From Salisediminibacterium beveridgei (GTDB lineage: Bacteria; Bacillota; Bacilli; Bacillales; Salisediminibacteriaceae), in the NCBI RefSeq assembly GCF_001721685.1, contig NZ_CP012502.1, positions 2,108,001 to 2,172,000 on the forward strand: 64,000 bases of DNA, read 5' to 3'. Under the pieces are notes generated by a model. That model was not told the DNA's origin, did not search any database, and worked only from the letters and a program-made list of their open reading frames with translations. Both the position numbers and the translations under genes were made by a program. Shown one piece after another: positions 36,794 through 46,480 of this stretch (position 1 is its first letter; each line of letters opens with the position of its first letter).

Positions 36794-37042
36794 CTATGTG
36801 TCCAGTCTCCTGAACGCTAATCTGGCTTCATATTCTTGAAGTGTACCCAGTTCATCATTCATAATTTGCTCCATTTCCTCCAGATCATATCGCGGTACGG
36901 GACGGTCTTCATCAGACCAGTCAATCATATAAATAAAGTAATAGCCGGACAGCGCTCTTAAAATGACCGTAGAATGAGGATATGAAGAAAACCAAGCCTT
37001 GATTTGCTGCTTTCTTCCATAGGTCCAGTCCAACAATTCCAT
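36794..37042 (-). CDS. 82-aa protein of unknown function
   Basis: Not recognised. No membrane span; rich in Tyr, Trp and acidic residues, with a helical C-terminal half (LEEMEQIMNDELGTLQEYEARLAF, read as an amphipathic helix). GGAGTGAACAATT precedes the ATG. It lies 79 bases downstream of the bactofilin gene in the same direction and could share its transcript. Confidence 0.65.
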   Translation of the reverse strand: MELLDWTYGRKQQIKAWFSSYPHSTVILRALSGYYFIYMIDWSDEDRPVPRYDLEEMEQIMNDELGTLQEYEARLAFRRLDT

Positions 37043-37120
37043 AATTGTTCACTCCATCATTTATCGATACAGTCTATAGCTTAACGGAGTCTGCGGAATT
37101 GTTCAAGCAATCTGCATCAA

Positions 37121-37519
37121 TTAATTGCTTTTTTGGTTCAAAATCGTCACATCTGCTTCTGACTCTTTCTTTCTCATTTTCGTCGTGCCATTTAATCTGC
37201 CGTTCTCTTCAATGATGATGGTTGCCATGTCAGCATCTCCACTCACTTTACCGCTATCATGAATATGCAATGTTTCATCAACGCTGACATGACCTTCAAC
37301 ACTCCCGGAAACATAAAGATTTCTTGCTTTAATCTCCGATCCAACCTTCCCATTCGGACCAATTGTCACGTCGCCTCTGCATTCGATTTTACCTTGAATG
37401 GTCCCGTCAACATGTAAGCTTGCTTCCATAACGATATCTCCTGAGAAAGATGCGTCTTCTGCTATGACAGTGGTTACATCTGATTTAATCTTCTCCTGTT
37501 TGCTGCTGTTATTAAACAT
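37121..37519 (-). CDS. bactofilin family cytoskeletal protein
   Basis: 132 aa. The central region (about 17-105) consists of short beta-helical repeats (FSGDIVMEASLHVDGTIQG, CRGDVTIGPNGKVG, LYVSGSVEGHV), the bactofilin polymer core, with polar disordered ends. Bactofilins form membrane-bound filaments that position cell-wall enzymes. The gene lies two bases after an M23 peptidase gene, a pairing seen in several phyla. Ribosome site GAGGAGGAGAATTAAGT. Confidence 0.92.
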   Translation of the reverse strand: MFNNSSKQEKIKSDVTTVIAEDASFSGDIVMEASLHVDGTIQGKIECRGDVTIGPNGKVGSEIKARNLYVSGSVEGHVSVDETLHIHDSGKVSGDADMATIIIEENGRLNGTTKMRKKESEADVTILNQKSN

Positions 37520-37521
37520 AC

Positions 37522-38505
37522 TTAATTCTCCTCCTCTTGTTCATGAAAGGTAATGTAAGGATAAGGGTCCACATGCGCATCATGCTGAAATACTTCGTAA
37601 TGCAAGTGAACACCTGTGCTTCGTCCCGTTGTTCCCATGCCGCCAATGACATCCCCTTTTTCGACTTTGTCTCCAGGCTCTACATCCATGGTATGTAAAT
37701 GTGCGTAAAGCGTCTCATATTGATTCCCATGATCGATGATGATTTTATTACCATACCCTGAATGTTTGCTTACCGTTTCCACAATCCCATCTGCAGCTGC
37801 ATAAATTTCGGTTCCTCTTGGAGCGGCAATATCCAGTCCTGAATGAAAGGATGTTTGTCCAGTGAATGGATCGCTTCGTTCACCAAATTGTGATGAAATC
37901 CGGCCTTCCGCAGCCGGAAAAATGGTTGGGACCGCCTGCATTTTCTCCTCATATGAGATGATCGCATCTACCGTTTCTTCAAAAGATTCAATCAAAATGG
38001 GCAATTGTTCTTGCAGAACGTGTAAATCATCTCGAATGTCTTTTTCTGTCATTGCTGATGCTTTATCAGAAACCAATTCTAAAGAGGGCCCCCCACTTCC
38101 TTCATCGGAAGTTTCAGAAGGAAGTTCCAAATTAACATCCTCAAGGTTTTCCTCCAGCAGCTGGAATTCCTCAATGGCCTTCCGGACTTGGTGCGCTTCT
38201 TCATAGACCTGTTCGTTTTCTCTGTTTAAGTCTTCGATCTGTTCGTCTTTTCGTGTGATTTTTTCTTCTGTTTCATGCTCAATGTCGGATATATCTTGAT
38301 GCAATGATTCCCGTTCTTCTTGAAGACCATAAATCAGAAATCCGCCAATAAAAAGCATACTGATGATTGCAATCGTTAAGCCTCCAGCTGCGTAGAACAG
38401 TTTTTTTCTGATTCTGAACTGTTTCATACTGGATCTTGTATCTGAACTCAACAATATTGTCCAGTATTGACTGTTGCTCGTTTTTTTATGTACTTGCTTC
38501 TTCAT
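37522..38505 (-). CDS. M23 family murein peptidase with membrane anchor and coiled coil
   Basis: 327 aa. One N-terminal membrane helix (about residues 36-58), an acidic coiled coil (about 60-120), and a C-terminal LytM/M23 domain with zinc ligands in HSGLDIAAP and HLHYE. It probably cuts peptide cross-links in peptidoglycan outside the membrane. Co-transcribed with the bactofilin gene (stop and start two bases apart), which suggests the bactofilin scaffold places this enzyme. The start has GGGAG about 11 bases upstream. Confidence 0.9.
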   Translation of the reverse strand: MKKQVHKKTSNSQYWTILLSSDTRSSMKQFRIRKKLFYAAGGLTIAIISMLFIGGFLIYGLQEERESLHQDISDIEHETEEKITRKDEQIEDLNRENEQVYEEAHQVRKAIEEFQLLEENLEDVNLELPSETSDEGSGGPSLELVSDKASAMTEKDIRDDLHVLQEQLPILIESFEETVDAIISYEEKMQAVPTIFPAAEGRISSQFGERSDPFTGQTSFHSGLDIAAPRGTEIYAAADGIVETVSKHSGYGNKIIIDHGNQYETLYAHLHTMDVEPGDKVEKGDVIGGMGTTGRSTGVHLHYEVFQHDAHVDPYPYITFHEQEEEN

Positions 38506-38611
38506 TCCCTGAACATCTCCCTTATGAACAGATTTCCATTCACTATCTTATCTGAATAAAAAGGAGATGTATAGATCTTTCAGCACATTGTAAAGAGGGT
38601 GTAATATAGTC

Positions 38612-38641
38612 AAAAGGAACGGGTCTTGGACCCATTCCTTT
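38612..38641 (-). terminator. terminator after the flavin reductase gene
   Basis: On the minus strand AAAGGAATGGGTC, loop, GACCCGTTCCTTTTG. Confidence 0.88.
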
Positions 38642-38648
38642 CTTTTGA

Positions 38649-39191
38649 TTATAAATTGTTAATCCCATTGGCATATACCCGGAAACCATTCAGTGCAGAC
38701 TCCAGGAAATCAATGGTCCCCTGATCAATCAATTTTCCATCCTTGTCGATCTTTTCAGCTGCTTTGCCGATGAAAATTTCAGGCTGCGGCATCGTGTGAG
38801 CACCGCAAGCAGCTAATGTGACCCGGAGGTGTTCCTGAGCAAACGCTGTACCCAACACAGATGGACTTGCACCTGCAATCATGACCGGCTTGCCATCCAG
38901 AACATTTTCATATGTCATACTACCTGCCCAATCCAATGCATTTTTTAAGACACCCGGCATGCTGTGTGAATATTCAGGGGTAACGATTAACACTGCTTCT
39001 GCTTCTTTGATTGCCTTTTTAAAGTCAAAAACTGCTTCAGGTTCACCCTGCTCTTCCAGATCAGCATTAAATAATGGAATATCTTCCAGGCTCAGCACTT
39101 GAATATCATCTGAGGTTTGATCCATATGGTTGACTACTGAACGGTTCAAAGAGTGCTTTCGTAAACTCCCGCAAAATGCTGCAATTGTCAT
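38649..39191 (-). CDS. NAD(P)H-dependent FMN reductase
   Basis: 180 aa flavodoxin-like fold. The phosphate loop GSLRKHSLNR is at the N-terminus and PEYSHSMPGVLKNALDW binds the FMN ring, typical of the YhdA/chromate-quinone reductase group. It reduces flavins, quinones or azo compounds with NAD(P)H. AAGGAAGTGAAAACCA precedes the ATG. Divergent from the MFS gene. Confidence 0.88.
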   Translation of the reverse strand: MTIAAFCGSLRKHSLNRSVVNHMDQTSDDIQVLSLEDIPLFNADLEEQGEPEAVFDFKKAIKEAEAVLIVTPEYSHSMPGVLKNALDWAGSMTYENVLDGKPVMIAGASPSVLGTAFAQEHLRVTLAACGAHTMPQPEIFIGKAAEKIDKDGKLIDQGTIDFLESALNGFRVYANGINNL

Positions 39192-39337
39192 TGGTTTTCA
39201 CTTCCTTCTTAATAGTTTCTAAAGATACACGTTCCCTCTGTTGCCTTGTTTAAACTGAAAATTGACAGGAGTCCCATTGAAGCATATGATAAAAACGACT
39301 TTTTAAATGTCAGTCGGATTAATGGAAGGTGAAATAC

Positions 39338-40711
39338 GTGTCTGAGCCTATATTAACAAAAAATCAAAAAAATAAACTCATTGCGGTTATCGCAGTGCTT
39401 TTGACCTTCACTGTTATGAACGGTACCATGTTTAACGTTGCTATACCAGACATATCCGAAGAATTTCAACTACTCCCTTCACAGGTCGCCTGGGTGATGA
39501 CCGGTTATATCCTCGTCTTTGCCATAGGTTCACTGATGTATGGGAAACTGGCCGATCAATACCCGATTAAGCGCCTGATGACCATCGGCATTATACTCTT
39601 TTCAACAGGGGCACTGATCGGCCTGTTCTCCGGCTCTTTTGCCATGCTCCTGGCAGCCCGGATCATACAAGCTATGGGGGGAGCGACCATTCCGGCTCTT
39701 GCATTTATCATTCCTGCACGCTTTATGCCGGAAGACAGGGGCCGTGTTTTTGGTATTGTATCATCTACCGTTGCTTTTGCCTCCGGCGTAGGTCCGATTA
39801 TGGGCGGTACGATCGGTGGCACATTTGACTGGCGTTTATTATTTATTTTCTCGATCTTGGCAATTTTCACAATTCCGCTGCTTCGGAAATGGATACCGGA
39901 TGAAGAGACGAGACCGGGATCCACTGATATACCAGGCGCGATATTCATCGCCTCCGCCGTTGCATTTTTCCTTATTTCCATCACATCATTTTCGGTCATT
40001 TGGCTTACTTCAAGTCTGGCGGCATTCCTTTTGTTCATCTGGAGAATCCGGACTTTTCATACTCCCTTTGTCGATCCAGCGATTTTTAAGGATGTTCGCT
40101 ATATGGCAGTGATTGCCACGAGCTTCCTGAGCACCAGCGCCATGTTTGGCATGATATTTGTTGTACCCATAATGGCACGGTCTGTTTACGATCTCAGTAC
40201 CATTCAAATCGGTATGCTTCTGTTTCCCGGAGCAATGACCGCAGGACTTATCGGTCAATTCGGTGGGAAATTGACCGATCGCCATGGACCTGAACCCGTT
40301 TTGAAAACAGCACTCGTAATTGCCATTACAGGGAGCACGCTGATTGCTGCACTGATTGGCGTTCCACCCATAGTACTCGCCATGGCCATTGTTATACAAT
40401 ATGCTGCATTCCCTTTAATACAAACTTCAACTGCCAGTTTATTGACAACCCTTGTACCCGTTGAAAAAACAGGTGTTGGTATCGGTTTTTTCAATCTGAT
40501 GAATTTCATGTCGGGTGCAATATCGAGCGCAGTCTTCGGCGCTTTTCTCGATTTGGGTTCCATTCAGTTTTCTTTACTCCCAATAGCCATCCACTCAGAA
40601 TTCGCATTATATTCGACACTGTTCACAATTCTTGGCTTACTGGCATTGAGCGCAATGATGCTGTTCACTTCCATTTTCAAAATGAAAAAAACCCCCAACA
40701 AAGTGGTGTAG
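39338..40711 (+). CDS. MFS efflux transporter (Tet(L)/DHA2-like)
   Basis: 457 aa with about 14 hydrophobic segments. The MFS motif A region reads GKLADQYPIKRLM and motif C is GVGPIMGGTIGG, the marks of drug:proton antiporters. The resemblance is to the Tet(L)/TetA(P)-type exporters of Bacilli, but the substrate is unknown. The start is probably GTG at 39338, which follows GGAAGGTGAAATAC; a GTG three codons upstream lies within that ribosome site. Confidence 0.82.
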   Translation: MSEPILTKNQKNKLIAVIAVLLTFTVMNGTMFNVAIPDISEEFQLLPSQVAWVMTGYILVFAIGSLMYGKLADQYPIKRLMTIGIILFSTGALIGLFSGSFAMLLAARIIQAMGGATIPALAFIIPARFMPEDRGRVFGIVSSTVAFASGVGPIMGGTIGGTFDWRLLFIFSILAIFTIPLLRKWIPDEETRPGSTDIPGAIFIASAVAFFLISITSFSVIWLTSSLAAFLLFIWRIRTFHTPFVDPAIFKDVRYMAVIATSFLSTSAMFGMIFVVPIMARSVYDLSTIQIGMLLFPGAMTAGLIGQFGGKLTDRHGPEPVLKTALVIAITGSTLIAALIGVPPIVLAMAIVIQYAAFPLIQTSTASLLTTLVPVEKTGVGIGFFNLMNFMSGAISSAVFGAFLDLGSIQFSLLPIAIHSEFALYSTLFTILGLLALSAMMLFTSIFKMKKTPNKVV

Positions 40712-40745
40712 AAATTTATTATTTCTACCGTCCATTTTGTTGGGA
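40693..40745. terminator. extended hairpin at the end of the MFS gene
   Basis: CCCAACAAA pairs with TTTTGTTGGG and inside it GTAGAAA pairs with TTTCTAC. No long T run follows, so it may block readthrough from both sides rather than act as a classic terminator. Confidence 0.5.
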
Positions 40746-40779
40746 GCCTATCAATCTCAGCCTGGTGGGGTTTTTGAAT

Positions 40780-41031
40780 CTATACAGAACTGTCAAATCG
40801 CTCACCTCTGCCGGTGAACATTTGTTCAAACTCTGTTTCTTCCTTCGTTTTCTCTTTTGCCTTAGGCGTCATGAAAATGTAGTTCATCCGATCATGTTTG
40901 TTTCTCTTCATTGCAGAGAACAATTCTGCACGCTCTGCAGCTGTCAGGGTTTTAATTGATGAGGTCTGCTTCTCATGGCGATTCACGTATTGCAGCGTCT
41001 GTTCGTCACGAACCGGTGGAATATACCCCAT
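40780..41031 (-). CDS. 83-aa protein of unknown function
   Basis: Not recognised. Starts MGYIPPVRDEQTLQYVNR; charged and probably helical, no membrane span, end GERFDSSV. AGAGGTGAAGCGT fixes the ATG at 41031; the frame continues three codons upstream. Stands alone downstream of fabI, beyond fabI's terminator. Confidence 0.65.
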   Translation of the reverse strand: MGYIPPVRDEQTLQYVNRHEKQTSSIKTLTAAERAELFSAMKRNKHDRMNYIFMTPKAKEKTKEETEFEQMFTGRGERFDSSV

Positions 41032-41107
41032 ACGCTTCACCTCTTAAACGTATAGTACCCTTTGATTAACTAGGTTCAAACATAAAACCAATTAAAATAA
41101 ATGGAAG

Positions 41108-41143
41108 AAAAAAACTTTGCCCCTGTATTCAGGAACAAAGTTT
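41108..41143 (-). terminator. terminator after fabI
   Basis: On the minus strand AAACTTTG, loop, CAAAGTTTTTTTC. Confidence 0.8.
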
Positions 41144-41179
41144 AAACGCTAATCACTCATTTCATTTTATCCGTTATAC

Positions 41180-41962
41180 TCACATCAGTCCGGTAACGTG
41201 GTAGCCGCCATCAACATGCAGATTCTCTCCCGTTACACCACTCGATAAATCGCTCAACAAAAAGAGCGCAGACTTTCCAACTTCTTCTTGGGTAATGGCC
41301 CTTTTTAAAGGGGCGTGGTTCTCCATTTCTTTAATCACGTCGTTAAATCCACCAACACCCTTGGCAGACAGCGTTCGAATCGGACCAGCTGAAATCGCAT
41401 TGACCCGGATGTTTTCTTTTCCAAGATCGTTCGCGAGGTATTTTACACTGGCTTCAAGACTTGCCTTGGCTACACCCATCACATTATAATTTTTAACGAC
41501 ACGTTCCCCGCCAAGGTAAGTCAAAGTTATAACTGAACCACCTTCTGCCATCATAGACCTTGCTTCCTTCAGCACAGCTGTCAGGGAATAAGCACTGATG
41601 TTTTGAGCAGTCAAAAAACCGTCTCGTGTCGTATTTAAGTAATCACCCTCGAGTTCATCTTTATTAGCAAATGCTATACAATGCGCAATACCATGAATAA
41701 CCGGCGTAATTTCCTGAATTTGTCTGAATGTATCTTGAATTTCTTTGTCCGACGTTACGTCGCAAGGCAAAACCTCATGGCGTTCACCGCCATCCAATGA
41801 TTCTGCAAGGTCTTTTACCCCTTTTGCGAAACGCTCCCCTGCGTATGTAAAGATTAATTTAGCTCCCGCTTCATGGAGAGCCTGTGCAATCCCCCAAGCA
41901 ATGCTGCGTTTATTTGCCACTCCCATGACAACGTATATCCGGTCTTGTAAGTCAATTTGCAT
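41180..41962 (-). CDS. fabI: enoyl-ACP reductase (NADH/NADPH)
   Basis: 260 aa short-chain dehydrogenase-like enzyme that makes the last reduction in each fatty-acid elongation cycle. The N-terminal cofactor site VVMGVANKRSIAWGIA and the catalytic Tyr-x6-Lys (YNVMGVAK) identify FabI. Length equals B. subtilis FabI. A FapR-type box lies on its promoter (41990-42035), linking it with the fabH-fabF operon at 60-62 kb. Confidence 0.95.
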   Translation of the reverse strand: MQIDLQDRIYVVMGVANKRSIAWGIAQALHEAGAKLIFTYAGERFAKGVKDLAESLDGGERHEVLPCDVTSDKEIQDTFRQIQEITPVIHGIAHCIAFANKDELEGDYLNTTRDGFLTAQNISAYSLTAVLKEARSMMAEGGSVITLTYLGGERVVKNYNVMGVAKASLEASVKYLANDLGKENIRVNAISAGPIRTLSAKGVGGFNDVIKEMENHAPLKRAITQEEVGKSALFLLSDLSSGVTGENLHVDGGYHVTGLM

Positions 41963-41989
41963 TTGTTAGTCCCCCTGCTGAAAATTAAA

Positions 41990-42035
41990 ATTAGTATCTG
42001 GTCTTAATTCTAACCTATGTGTTCTGTCGCGTCAA
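41990..42035 (-). promoter_or_regulatory. fabI promoter with FapR-like operator
   Basis: Promoter on the minus strand: TTGACG (42030-42035), 17 bases, TAGAAT (42007-42012). The plus strand at 41990-42008 reads ATTAGTATCTGGTCTTAAT, matching the Bacillus FapR box as I recall it (ATTAGTACCTAGTCTTAAT) at 17 of 19 positions and overlapping the -10/start region. FapR represses these genes unless malonyl-CoA is bound. Confidence 0.8.
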
Positions 42036-42055
42036 TCACTCATCCCGTTCTTCGC

Positions 42056-42955
42056 CTACTGAAAATGCTCTGGAACATGACTGTAACAGTTGAATGGATG
42101 ACCCGTTTTCGGATCGAGCCAAGCGAGTCCGCTTGCATGCAAAAGTGTTCGCTCTGCCTTTCTGGCTGTCTCTTCATTTCCATAAAGGTCATCACCATAA
42201 ATCGCAAAACCTAACCAGGCAAGATGCACACGAATCTGATGCGTGCGACCTGTTTCAATCCTCAACTGAAGAATCGAGCGCTCCCCATTTTGTCTGATCC
42301 GCTCAAATCGGGTGATCGCAAATTTCCCCTCATCAGAAACCATTCGTTCGACGATGCTTTCGGGATGCCTTGCAATCGGAGCAATCACTGTCCCCCATCT
42401 CCATGGAAAAGCACAGGAAACGGCTGCAGTATAATATTTTTGAATCTCTTTGTGCATGTGTTGTTTCATAAACAGGCTATGGCTGTATCGATCCTTCGCA
42501 AACATCATCAGACCAGAGGTCTGGCGATCGAGTCTCGTCACAGGATGAATTGTCGCGGGGTATTCCTTTTGCAGAAAATAATACAGGACCCTTCCTGCAA
42601 TCGACGATTCAGAAGGATCCTCATTCGGAATGGATAAAAGTCCGGCGGGTTTGTTGACAACTATACACCAATCATCTTCAAAAACTATATCAAGAGCAGT
42701 TTTATCAGTAACTATTCCTGAACCGATTTTTTCTGGTGGAAAAAGAATATCGAGATAATCCTTTGAATGAAGGCTTACGTCCACATTACGGGGTTCTCCG
42801 TTCAGACGTATACTGCCTCCTTGGAATTTGATCTCTGCCAGAAGTTTTCTTGAGATAAGCAGATGATCTCTCACATAATCTCGAATGCTCATACCTTCTG
42901 CTGAAGCTCGAATAATGAACCGCCTGAAAATACGGTTCCCCTGATGACTCAGCAT
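42056..42955 (-). CDS. yjbO: RluA family 23S/tRNA pseudouridine synthase (YjbO-like)
   Basis: 299 aa. S4-like N-terminus and a RluA catalytic domain with RLDRQTSG (catalytic Asp, about residue 140). It converts uridine to pseudouridine in structured RNA; the target base is not known. The nadF stop and this start overlap as TGATG, which favours translational coupling; a TTG one codon earlier or the longer frame are less likely. Third gene of relQ-nadF-yjbO, the B. subtilis order. Confidence 0.9.
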   Translation of the reverse strand: MLSHQGNRIFRRFIIRASAEGMSIRDYVRDHLLISRKLLAEIKFQGGSIRLNGEPRNVDVSLHSKDYLDILFPPEKIGSGIVTDKTALDIVFEDDWCIVVNKPAGLLSIPNEDPSESSIAGRVLYYFLQKEYPATIHPVTRLDRQTSGLMMFAKDRYSHSLFMKQHMHKEIQKYYTAAVSCAFPWRWGTVIAPIARHPESIVERMVSDEGKFAITRFERIRQNGERSILQLRIETGRTHQIRVHLAWLGFAIYGDDLYGNEETARKAERTLLHASGLAWLDPKTGHPFNCYSHVPEHFQ

Positions 42956-43743
42956 CAAATGAACGACTCCTTTACCCGATTCCAAAACGGGAATGGCCTG
43001 AACCTTGCAAATCGAACCCGTTCATCCGCGACGCGACACTGAATGGATTTCATTTCAGGCTCAATTAATGTGTAATGGTCCACCGTTACCTGGAACTCGT
43101 CGTGGTATCTTGGTTTCAATAAACACGTATGATGCTGGGGAAGGACAAGTGGTGATCCGATGGTTCGGTAGACTCTGTTATTAATCGATGCCATCTCTGC
43201 CAGTTGGATACAGGGTAGGGATGGGTGGAGAATCGCTCCTCCTAATGCTTTGTTATAAGCTGTACTCCCCGAAGGTGTAGAAAGGCAAAGTCCATCTCCT
43301 CGAAATGTCTCAAAAACATCACCTTTGATTTCAACATCCATGACCAATGATCCGACCTTTGTTTTGACCGTACACTCATTTAATGCGAGATACCGGTCTT
43401 CTGGCTGATCGTTTGTATGTCTGATAATCACTTCGAGAAGTGGGTATTCGACGATTTTAAACGGCGTTTTGGCAATATGAATCACCAGTTTCTCCACCTC
43501 ATCCGGTTTCCAATCAGCGTAGAACCCCAAATGCCCGGTGTGTACCCCAACAAAGGCAGTTTGCTCAAGGCGACTTGAATACTGATGAAACGCCTCGAGG
43601 AGCGTGCCATCTCCACCAACTGAAATGACAATATCAGGCTCCTTTTCATCCGGAATCAATTCGAACTCTTCCAGGTAATTCCGAATCCGTTGGGCAAGTG
43701 TATTTGAATCTTCGTCCCCTCTGGAACGTACGTGAAAATGCAT
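42955..43743 (-). CDS. nadF: NAD kinase
   Basis: 262 aa. It phosphorylates NAD to NADP. The nucleotide motif [10 protein letters not shown] (about residue 43) and the later NECTVKT and [10 protein letters not shown] segments identify the PpnK/NadF family. AGGAGGCGTTCAT precedes the ATG. Located 20 bases after relQ. Confidence 0.95.
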   Translation of the reverse strand: MHFHVRSRGDEDSNTLAQRIRNYLEEFELIPDEKEPDIVISVGGDGTLLEAFHQYSSRLEQTAFVGVHTGHLGFYADWKPDEVEKLVIHIAKTPFKIVEYPLLEVIIRHTNDQPEDRYLALNECTVKTKVGSLVMDVEIKGDVFETFRGDGLCLSTPSGSTAYNKALGGAILHPSLPCIQLAEMASINNRVYRTIGSPLVLPQHHTCLLKPRYHDEFQVTVDHYTLIEPEMKSIQCRVADERVRFARFRPFPFWNRVKESFI

Positions 43744-43763
43744 ATGAACGCCTCCTGCCTCTG

Positions 43764-44405
43764 CTAGCTTTTTCGATGCTGACGATCGTTCTCCTTCGTT
43801 TTTGAGATGATTTCCTGAGCTTCCTGAACTTCACCACGAATCTTCGACATTTCTTCATCCAATTGAAAAGCTGCTTCGGCTGCACGTTGCAGACGTCTTT
43901 CAACTTTTTCCGGGATCTGACCAGCGTATTTATACTGAAGAGAATGTTCAATGGTTGCCCAAAAATTCATCGCCAGAGTACGAATCTGCAATTCGACGAG
44001 AATTCGCTTCTCCCCTTCGATCGTTTGAACAGGATAGCGAAGGATCAAATGATACGAACGATATCCACTTCTTTTTTTATGTTTAATATAATCCCTTTCT
44101 TCAACAATTTCGAAGTCGGTACGTCGTTTAATTAATTCCACAACAGTATCTATATCACCTACAAATTGACACATAATCCGGACACCCGCAATATCCTGCA
44201 TCAATTCTTCAACCTCATCAAGGGGTATATTTTTCCGTCTTGCTTTTTCAATGATACTCGATACCGGTTTCACACGTCCCATGACAAATTCGATGGGTGT
44301 CTGTCTTGATGTGAGCTGATACTGGTCCCTTAGACCTTTCAATTTAATCTTCAATTCATTCACTGCCTGTTTATAAGGCGTAAGCATTATATCCCAGTCC
44401 AACAT
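43764..44405 (-). CDS. relQ: small alarmone (p)ppGpp synthetase RelQ
   Basis: 213 aa, the length of RelQ/SasB (YjbM). It makes pppGpp/ppGpp from ATP and GTP or GDP; homologues form tetramers activated by pppGpp. The synthetase domain is recognised by [27 protein letters not shown] and [23 protein letters not shown]. No hydrolase or TGS domain, as expected. First gene of the operon with nadF and yjbO, divergent from yjbK. Confidence 0.94.
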   Translation of the reverse strand: MLDWDIMLTPYKQAVNELKIKLKGLRDQYQLTSRQTPIEFVMGRVKPVSSIIEKARRKNIPLDEVEELMQDIAGVRIMCQFVGDIDTVVELIKRRTDFEIVEERDYIKHKKRSGYRSYHLILRYPVQTIEGEKRILVELQIRTLAMNFWATIEHSLQYKYAGQIPEKVERRLQRAAEAAFQLDEEMSKIRGEVQEAQEIISKTKENDRQHRKS

Positions 44406-44565
44406 GATTGATCACCACCCGAATAAAATCTCCTCTACATCTTATTTTATCACACTCTTCAGCTGATCCGCATAACGAACATTGAAAGGAACAAATTCAG
44501 TTGCCGAATCCAAAAATCTGTGGAATAATTAAACATAATCTAATCGAAAATTGCAGGTGAATCAT

Positions 44566-45159
44566 GTGAGTCAGGAAATCGAAATTGAGTTTAAGCAACG
44601 TCTTGACCAATCGGCATTTTTGATGCTGAAAGAGCACTTTGAAGAGCAGCGTACGCCATTCTTCAGACAAGTCAATCACTATTTTGAGACTGAAGATTTT
44701 CTTTTAAAAGCACATCAAAGTGCATTGAGGGTCAGAGAAAAGAACAATATGCTTGTATTGACATTCAAGCAGCCTTATGAAAAAGGACTCCTTGAAACCC
44801 ATCAGCCACTCTCTGAAAAAGCGTTTGAAAGTATGAAAAAAACAGGCGATATTCCTGAAGGGGAAGTAAAAGAGCAAATTGCATCGCTCATTGCGTCAGA
44901 TAGCTTTTCGCTCATTTATTATGGAAGTCTTACAACAGAACGCAGTGAAATCAACTTGCCTGAAGGACAGCTTGTACTGGATCAAAGCCAATATTTACAG
45001 CATACAGATTTTGAGTTGGAATTTGAATCCTCTTCGTATCAAGAAGGCGAAAAATTCTTCAATCATTTAATAGAACGGTTCGAATTGGACAGGGACATAC
45101 CCGATAATAAGATCCGACGTTTTTTCAAGGCTTTAGACAAACAAAGGAGCGATAACTGA
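44566..45159 (+). CDS. yjbK: CYTH domain triphosphatase-like protein (YjbK)
   Basis: 197 aa. N-terminal EIEIEFK is the ExExK motif of the CYTH/triphosphate tunnel metalloenzymes, which bind triphosphates with divalent cations. The substrate in Bacillus is not known; the neighbour relQ suggests a link to nucleotide triphosphates. The GTG at 44566 (MSQEIEIEF) is six bases from AGGTG and matches the family start; a TTG five codons earlier is unlikely. Confidence 0.88.
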   Translation: MSQEIEIEFKQRLDQSAFLMLKEHFEEQRTPFFRQVNHYFETEDFLLKAHQSALRVREKNNMLVLTFKQPYEKGLLETHQPLSEKAFESMKKTGDIPEGEVKEQIASLIASDSFSLIYYGSLTTERSEINLPEGQLVLDQSQYLQHTDFELEFESSSYQEGEKFFNHLIERFELDRDIPDNKIRRFFKALDKQRSDN

Positions 45160-45848
45160 TGATGGATCGGCTTATGACGGATTATTATCAATGGAAGATT
45201 CTCCAGAAATGGGGGAACGATCAGGCATCTTCCGGAAATTCCTCTATATTGGGCTCAACACATCATCAAGGCAACTTTGCGGCAATGCTGCAACAGCAGA
45301 TGAATGGCGATGGGCAGCATGCATCGCCAAACGACAACCTGATGTTACCTTTGTCCAGACAAACATCTCTTGCTCAGACAAATCCTTGGTTGAATAACTT
45401 CGAGCCCAGCAACGCTGAACCGATGACAAAATCGGATTCACCCGCTCTAAAGTCAGATCAACCATATACTGACATCATCGAACAAGCAGCATTTCGCCAC
45501 GGTGTTGATCCTGCACTGATTTATTCTGTGATTAAACATGAATCCGGCTTTCAAAACCAGGTGACCAGTCATGCTGGTGCTGAAGGATTGATGCAATTGA
45601 TGCCAGGTACAGCAAAATGGCTGGGCGTCACAGACTCTTTTGATCCCGTTCAAAATATCAATGGTGGAACCCGGTATATAAAAGACATGCTGAATCAGCA
45701 CAATGGCGATGTGGAACTTGCACTTGCATCTTATAATGCAGGTCCCGGTAATGTCCGAAAATACGGGGGCATCCCACCATTCAAGGAAACGCAGGCCTAT
45801 GTACCGAGAGTGTTAAATACCTACAGATCGATGGCCCGCGATGCATGA
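45159..45848 (+). CDS. yjbJ: lytic transglycosylase, SLT domain (YjbJ/CwlQ-like)
   Basis: 229 aa. The C-terminal 125 residues are a Slt/GEWL domain: catalytic Glu in KHESGFQ, then [11 protein letters not shown] and [10 protein letters not shown]. The N-terminal 100 residues are Gln/Asn/Ser-rich without a classical signal peptide. B. subtilis CwlQ has muramidase and transglycosylase activity. The start overlaps the yjbK stop (TGATG), so the two are coupled. Confidence 0.9.
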   Translation: MMDRLMTDYYQWKILQKWGNDQASSGNSSILGSTHHQGNFAAMLQQQMNGDGQHASPNDNLMLPLSRQTSLAQTNPWLNNFEPSNAEPMTKSDSPALKSDQPYTDIIEQAAFRHGVDPALIYSVIKHESGFQNQVTSHAGAEGLMQLMPGTAKWLGVTDSFDPVQNINGGTRYIKDMLNQHNGDVELALASYNAGPGNVRKYGGIPPFKETQAYVPRVLNTYRSMARDA

Positions 45849-45864
45849 GTCTTGATAATGATTG

Positions 45865-45895
45865 AAACTTCTCTTATGATAAGAGAAGTTTTTTT
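45865..45895 (+). terminator. terminator after yjbK-yjbJ
   Basis: AAACTTCTCTTA, three-base loop, TAAGAGAAGTTTTTTT; perfect 12-bp stem. Confidence 0.95.
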
Positions 45896-46000
45896 GTTTA
45901 CCTGTATATTCATAAGAGCCCAAAAGAATAAATGTGTAACTGTTTTAGTACAACGACCATCACCTCTAACAGTTGCTCAGTATTTTACAAGTCTGTTTTG

Positions 46001-46029
46001 TTGAACAACAGCTGAACCCTTGCTACAAT
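46001..46029 (+). promoter_or_regulatory. promoter of yjbI-spxH
   Basis: TTGAAC, 17 bases, TACAAT, about 32 bases before the haemoglobin start. Confidence 0.65.
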
Positions 46030-46060
46030 TACTAATCATACAGATAAAAAGGAGACATAC

Positions 46061-46480
46061 ATGAGTGATAATGAAAAACAGACGCTTTTCGAGCGAATCG
46101 GTGAATCAGAATTGCATCTTTTGATTGAGCGATTTTACACCCATGTTCAAAAACATCCGGATATTTCCGATTTGTTTCCGGAGGATATGAGCGAGACCAT
46201 ACGTAAACAAAAGCAATTTCTGACCCAGTTTTCAGGTGGTCCTGACGATTATACAATGGAGCATGGACATCCAATGCTGCGTATGCGGCATATGCCATTT
46301 CACATTGGAGAAAAAGAAGCTGATGCATGGCTCTCTTGTATGCATGAAGCTCTCTTAGAAAGCGCGATTGACATTGGGACGCAACAAGAACTGTATGCCC
46401 GTTTGTCACATACTGCGAAACATATGATAAACCACCAGTCCGACGACAGGCAGGAGTTCAAAAGGGGGGCATCAACATGA
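46061..46480 (+). CDS. yjbI: truncated haemoglobin, group II (YjbI)
   Basis: 139 aa 2/2 haemoglobin that binds O2/NO through heme. The proximal His lies in the segment YTMEHGHPMLRMRHMPFHIG (about residue 70-85), and the start TLFERIGESELHLLIERFYTHV is typical of the TrHbO group. Located just before spxH with a four-base overlap (ATGA), as in B. subtilis. Confidence 0.92.
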   Translation: MSDNEKQTLFERIGESELHLLIERFYTHVQKHPDISDLFPEDMSETIRKQKQFLTQFSGGPDDYTMEHGHPMLRMRHMPFHIGEKEADAWLSCMHEALLESAIDIGTQQELYARLSHTAKHMINHQSDDRQEFKRGAST

